Assembly: GCA_034698045.1 (NCBI GenBank)
Contig: JAQGAU010000198.1
Coordinates: forward strand, 1 to 34,822
DNA from: Paramacrobiotus richtersi
Taxonomy: Eukaryota > Tardigrada > Eutardigrada > Parachela > Macrobiotidae
Direction: 5' to 3'
Length of the DNA stretch: 34,822 nucleotides
Below the pieces are notes generated by a model. It was given only the letters and a program-made list of their open reading frames with translations, did no database searches and was not told where the DNA came from. The translations under genes and the position numbers were made by a program. Positions 31,288-34,822 of this stretch are shown here, one piece after another; the first letter of the stretch is position 1; each line of letters starts with the position of its first letter.

Positions 31288-31675
31288 CTTTTAACGGGGC
31301 GCACCACATTCTGTCTATGTGTCCAAGCAATATACCCAGCGGGCCAGAAGAGAAACGTTTTTCACACATCCTCGTTATTTCCATAGATGTCACGGAACTT
31401 AGACTCCGAAATGCGCTGCAGTACGTTGTTAAGCTACATACATTGTTACATATCCGGTCATTTCAACAGCAACAAAGAGAACAGGCGTTTATACAAATTT
31501 TCCCACGGACTGACTTACATTCACATATGATTTTAATATCTGCACATGAAAACGATATCGCATGCATTTCAAAGGACGTGGAAAATTTGAAAAATAACTG
31601 CTACACGTAAACAAAATTCAAACATTTTGTACCGTAATATCATAGGTAAGTAATTGGACAATTGGCAGCAAAAAC

Positions 31676-32090
31676 TTATGACATGCAGTAACTTCTCCTT
31701 TGCGTTTGGTCCCTGGCTGGCACTGGTTCTATGTGTAGTTTGTACAGTAATACCAAATATCGGTAGTATTCGTTGTCAGCGGTCCTCTCGTGAACCCAGA
31801 AAAAATACCAGGTTTGCTGGTCTATAAGCACGAAAAGCTTAACGTGGTCCTGAACGTAGAACACCTTGACCTTTGGTGAACCGAAGCAGGGTGACTGCAC
31901 AAGGCTTCTCGCGAAGTTTGACATGTAATGCCGAACATAAGGGGCCATAGCGCCAAGAAAGCATACACAACTGCAGACCCGATAAAGGAGCACCGACCTG
32001 ACGGTTAGAATATCATCGGAAAAGCGGTAGCGTTCGCGAAGGATCTTTGGTTTAATGGTGAACTTTGGTTTAATCCGAAATGGTGCAGAT
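31676..32090 (-). other. Open minus-strand frame, possibly a receptor exon
   Basis: One minus-strand frame is open for about 140 codons and has no ATG where the coding-like part starts. It reads RERYRFSDDILTVRSVLLYR, then VCSCVCFLGAMAPYVRHYM, and ends in RRSYCMS. A polar RYRF-D-I segment followed by a hydrophobic stretch recalls some nematode-type chemoreceptors, but the resemblance is weak. No partner exons were found. It could be an exon, a relic or a chance frame. Confidence 0.25.
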
Positions 32091-32100
32091 TGGTGTTCAG

Positions 32101-33112
32101 CTACGAAGACGCAGTTAAATAAACAAAGTATGAGGTAAAATATAGTGGACTAGATGCACTAAGGACAGGTCAGCTTGTGCAGCGGCTAAGAAATGCTCAC
32201 GCACATGCGAAACGATTGCAAAATAAACATATACAAGAAATACCTTCGGCTGAGCCTCAGGGTTTCTCGAGCTCTTTATGCAAAACCGTTTTGAAGGCAT
32301 ACTATTCAGCTTTATCTTGCTTTGACAGGGTGGTCAACTGCTCCTTTCCGCTGTGTGTGCTGTTCTTAGTTAACTGCTACTTTAGTCGACTTGGCCATAA
32401 GGCACAGACTTTCATGAACATTAGTTGGCACAGAACAGAACAGCAAAAACGTTTTTCGCATGTTTGCAGTACCTAGCCACTTTGCTACGCATTTTTCTTT
32501 TGCTAAAGTTTTGTGAGTGTGCGGAGAAGTTATTCCCGATATATTCCGCTCTGCTCGCAGTAAAAATCCTCTAACATGGTAATTACTTTGCGGTGTCCTT
32601 TTGCTTTTTTTGCCCAGCTTCACGATACTTTCAAACGACTGTTCAGTTTGATCAGTGGTTGTTTAGTTTTGGCCAAACCTATGTCTTGTACGATTACTGT
32701 ACATTTGTAGTTCGGGCCGAGCAACGGTCAATGATCTTTCGCATTGTGCATCTGAACAGCTTCCTTTACTACTTATAGCGTCGCAACGAAGCATTTCGGT
32801 TAGCGTGTAATCCCTCCAACAATAAGCCAGTACATCCCGCTACTGTATATCATTTACGCACATTTTTTAATCCCCAGAGACCAGAGTTTACAATCTTTGA
32901 TAGGTTGATTTATGGAGGTTTCTGGTTTGTGATGCAAGTCCGACGATTGACTGATTAGGTACCAGTACAATACAGATTCTTCATATTCCTGGTTTGTGAA
33001 TTTGATCTCGAAAACGACTGAGTACTTTTGGTCCGCGATTTATTCTCAGTCTCGATGAAATTGGCCATAAAAAGCAGGAAACGATATTTGAACAATCTGA
33101 ATTACAATCACC
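32101..33112. other. Intergenic before the NEMP-like gene
   Basis: No gene seen. CATAAAAAG at about 33066 lies 45 bp upstream of the next ATG and could be its TATA box. Confidence 0.4.
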
Positions 33113-34329
33113 ATGATAATTGCGACTAATTTCTTCGTATTCGCAAGGAATGCCCTGCTAATCATACCGCTTTTGGCATGTAATTTGGGTAGGTTCTAAG
33201 TACCACTTGCTTCAGTTTTCGCAGTGTTTCGCAGCTTTAGCAAACCTGTAAGGTATCCACTGGGACGCACCGCACACAGTTTACTGATACAAAAGAACCG
33301 TGCTCTCTTAAATTTACCGCAGTTTTGTAAGTGTTACGAAGAACTGGAATTTGTGCATGATTTTGGACTTCTCATTTACCGACAGGGTTCTGTGCTCTGG
33401 TAACGCATGCATCACGACTGTCTTCAGGAACCTCAAGAAACGTCAAAGTCCCGTGCAAGTGGACTACCGTGCAGAATCTCATCCAGACCAGTTCAGCATC
33501 TGACGAGGCCAGCTTCGAAGTGAAGGAAACAACATTCCAATCCCTAAAGACTTTCTGCTTGCCCAAATTTGCTTCTGATCGGTTCGGTGGTTCTGATGGG
33601 TGGGATGCTTATTTCAGTCTGGATATCAAAGGCGCCAACGTTGAGCTGTATCACGGAAGGTCCTGCGAAGACGTTGAAGAGCAGTATGAATCCCTGCATA
33701 CATTGTTATGGTCCGGCCACAGCATTCCACTAACTACCGACACTATCAACTGCTTCGGAGTGTTCACCAGAGAACGTTACTCACTGTCTTTCGTCATCTG
33801 GGACAAAACATTCATCGATGCTGAACATTTCCCGACCTATATCACTGGAGTCGGTCTAATTCTGATTGCCCATAAACTGAGTCGGAGCACCGTATTCCAT
33901 TACTGTTTAGTGATCAGTATTGAGGTAGTGAGAACCCTCTTGTTCGGAGTGTTTGCATTTTGTGTGCCTAATTGGGGACTCGTGGGAATGCCGCTTCTGA
34001 TCGGCGGTTTGGCTTTGGCAGCTTCTTATGACCAGACACGTTGGGATAGGTTTCGATACACCACAGTCGTCTACTGGAGGTGCGTGGCTGTTTTCGTCAT
34101 GGCGGTGGCCGTTGTAACGTATATGCGGATCGGTCGGTTTGACGGACGGGAAAGAAAGATGGATTGTGTGCGGCGGATATTGCAGTTCGTTGGTGCTGTG
34201 GTGATATATTTTAGCTGCATGAGCGACTGCTTTGCCATTGTTACCATCCTCTTCGTGGTGACACTGGAAATCCTAGTGCGCCGTGGTTACGATTTTCGCC
34301 ACTTTCGCATTATGGATGCGCACATGTAA
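33113..34329 (+). CDS. NEMP-like (nuclear envelope integral membrane protein) multipass protein
   Basis: Exons 33113-33188 and 33386-34329 (TAA), phase 1 junction, 339 residues. The ATG was chosen because it begins a signal peptide or anchor (ARNALLIIPLLACNLG) that splices in frame to exon 2. Residues ~30-170 look like a lumenal domain (FSLDIKGANVELYHG, then CFGVFTRERYSLSF). About five membrane helices follow: YITGVGLILIAHKLS, VFHYCLVISIEVVRTLLFGV, GMPLLIGGLALAAS, CVAVFVMAVAVV and a final pair near the C-terminus. The order of lumenal beta domain, then the A-x-x-LS-R-x-x-x-FHY element and helices, matches my memory of the NEMP/TMEM194 family of inner nuclear membrane proteins. The tail after the last helix is very short (RGYDFRHFRIMDAHM), while family members usually have a longer nucleoplasmic tail. 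Family assignment is probable, not certain. Confidence 0.7.
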
Positions 34330-34822
34330 TTGTGGATCGGCAACGTCCTCGAGCGCGCCAGAGGATTCAGGTTTGCCGCCAAAGCAGCTTGAGGTTCCGG
34401 TATGGCGGAGGTATGGGTAGATGGAGGTTCCTCAAAGTGCTCATTGTTACTGTGTACAGTTATGATCACAGTCGTAATCTTAACGGAGCGACGAGCGTTG
34501 CTCCATCGGTTCTTTTCTGTTGTTTATTTTCATTGGTCAATCAGCCTTCGGAGTCGTTAATGACATGGGATGTTTCCAGTTACTTTCTTGTATTCAAAAC
34601 TTGAATAATAGTTATGAATACTTCGTTCACTCGCTCAAATAAACGTCACTCATCGTTATCAAAAGTATCACGCACGCAAAGGGCATTTCCTTTTTGTAAC
34701 AAAGTACCGATGTACTGGAAGGAAAAAGAACATGCTCTTTGGTTCTTTAGAACCGCATTTGTTCGGCTAACGACTTTCAGTCATTTGAGAATGTATTTCC
34801 ATTTGAAATGATAGTTAACCTT
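34330..34822 (+). promoter_or_regulatory. 3' flank of NEMP-like gene with polyadenylation signal
   Basis: AATAAA at 34638-34643 lies about 310 bases after the stop codon and is the first canonical signal. No further gene is visible before the window edge. Confidence 0.55.

Noticed and set aside
30311-31294. The 327-codon frame read as one protein
   Set aside because: Its middle part is a shadow. The family-like sequence lies in other frames there, so the single frame mixes real and unreal segments.

Overview
The window looks like nuclear DNA of a small invertebrate. It has short spliceosomal introns (about 58 to 500 bp, GT-AG plus one GC-AG), metazoan protein families (receptor guanylate cyclase, glutamate-receptor-type ligand-binding domain, Hsp70, NEMP-like membrane protein) and secreted WAP peptides. 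Small ecdysozoans such as tardigrades fit, but nothing in the sequence fixes the species.

Layout. 2-887 (+) is the 3' end of a C2H2 zinc-finger gene. 1640-1790 (+) is a decayed WAP domain. 2604-3744 (-) is a five-exon gene for a secreted ligand-binding core of the ionotropic glutamate receptor family. Its S1 and S2 lobes are fused with no ion-channel segments at all. 4318-4745 (-) is a broken retroelement fragment. 6655-11770 (+) is a 20-exon receptor guanylate cyclase with one catalytic metal-binding Asp replaced by Ser. 12636-14410 (+) is a two-exon, lidless Hsp70-like protein with several altered ATPase residues.

15-27 kb is a cluster of five intact single-exon WAP (four-disulfide core) secreted peptide genes, all on the minus strand. 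A sixth copy there is frameshifted (24.35-24.6 kb), and a further relic lies at 12.2 kb. Each sits in a duplicated module that also carries a TATA box 115-150 bp upstream of the ATG and more distal conserved blocks. About 30.3-31.3 kb (+) holds a decayed gene that joins a WAP-like start to a beta-sandwich domain seen in carboxypeptidase-regulatory-like proteins. 33113-34329 (+) is a two-exon NEMP-like multipass membrane protein.

The gene-poor 27.2-30.3 kb stretch holds a tRNA-derived SINE with a 17-bp target-site duplication and an 0.8-kb fold-back element. All exon structures here are my own predictions from splice sites, reading-frame phase and family resemblance. No transcript or database evidence was available.
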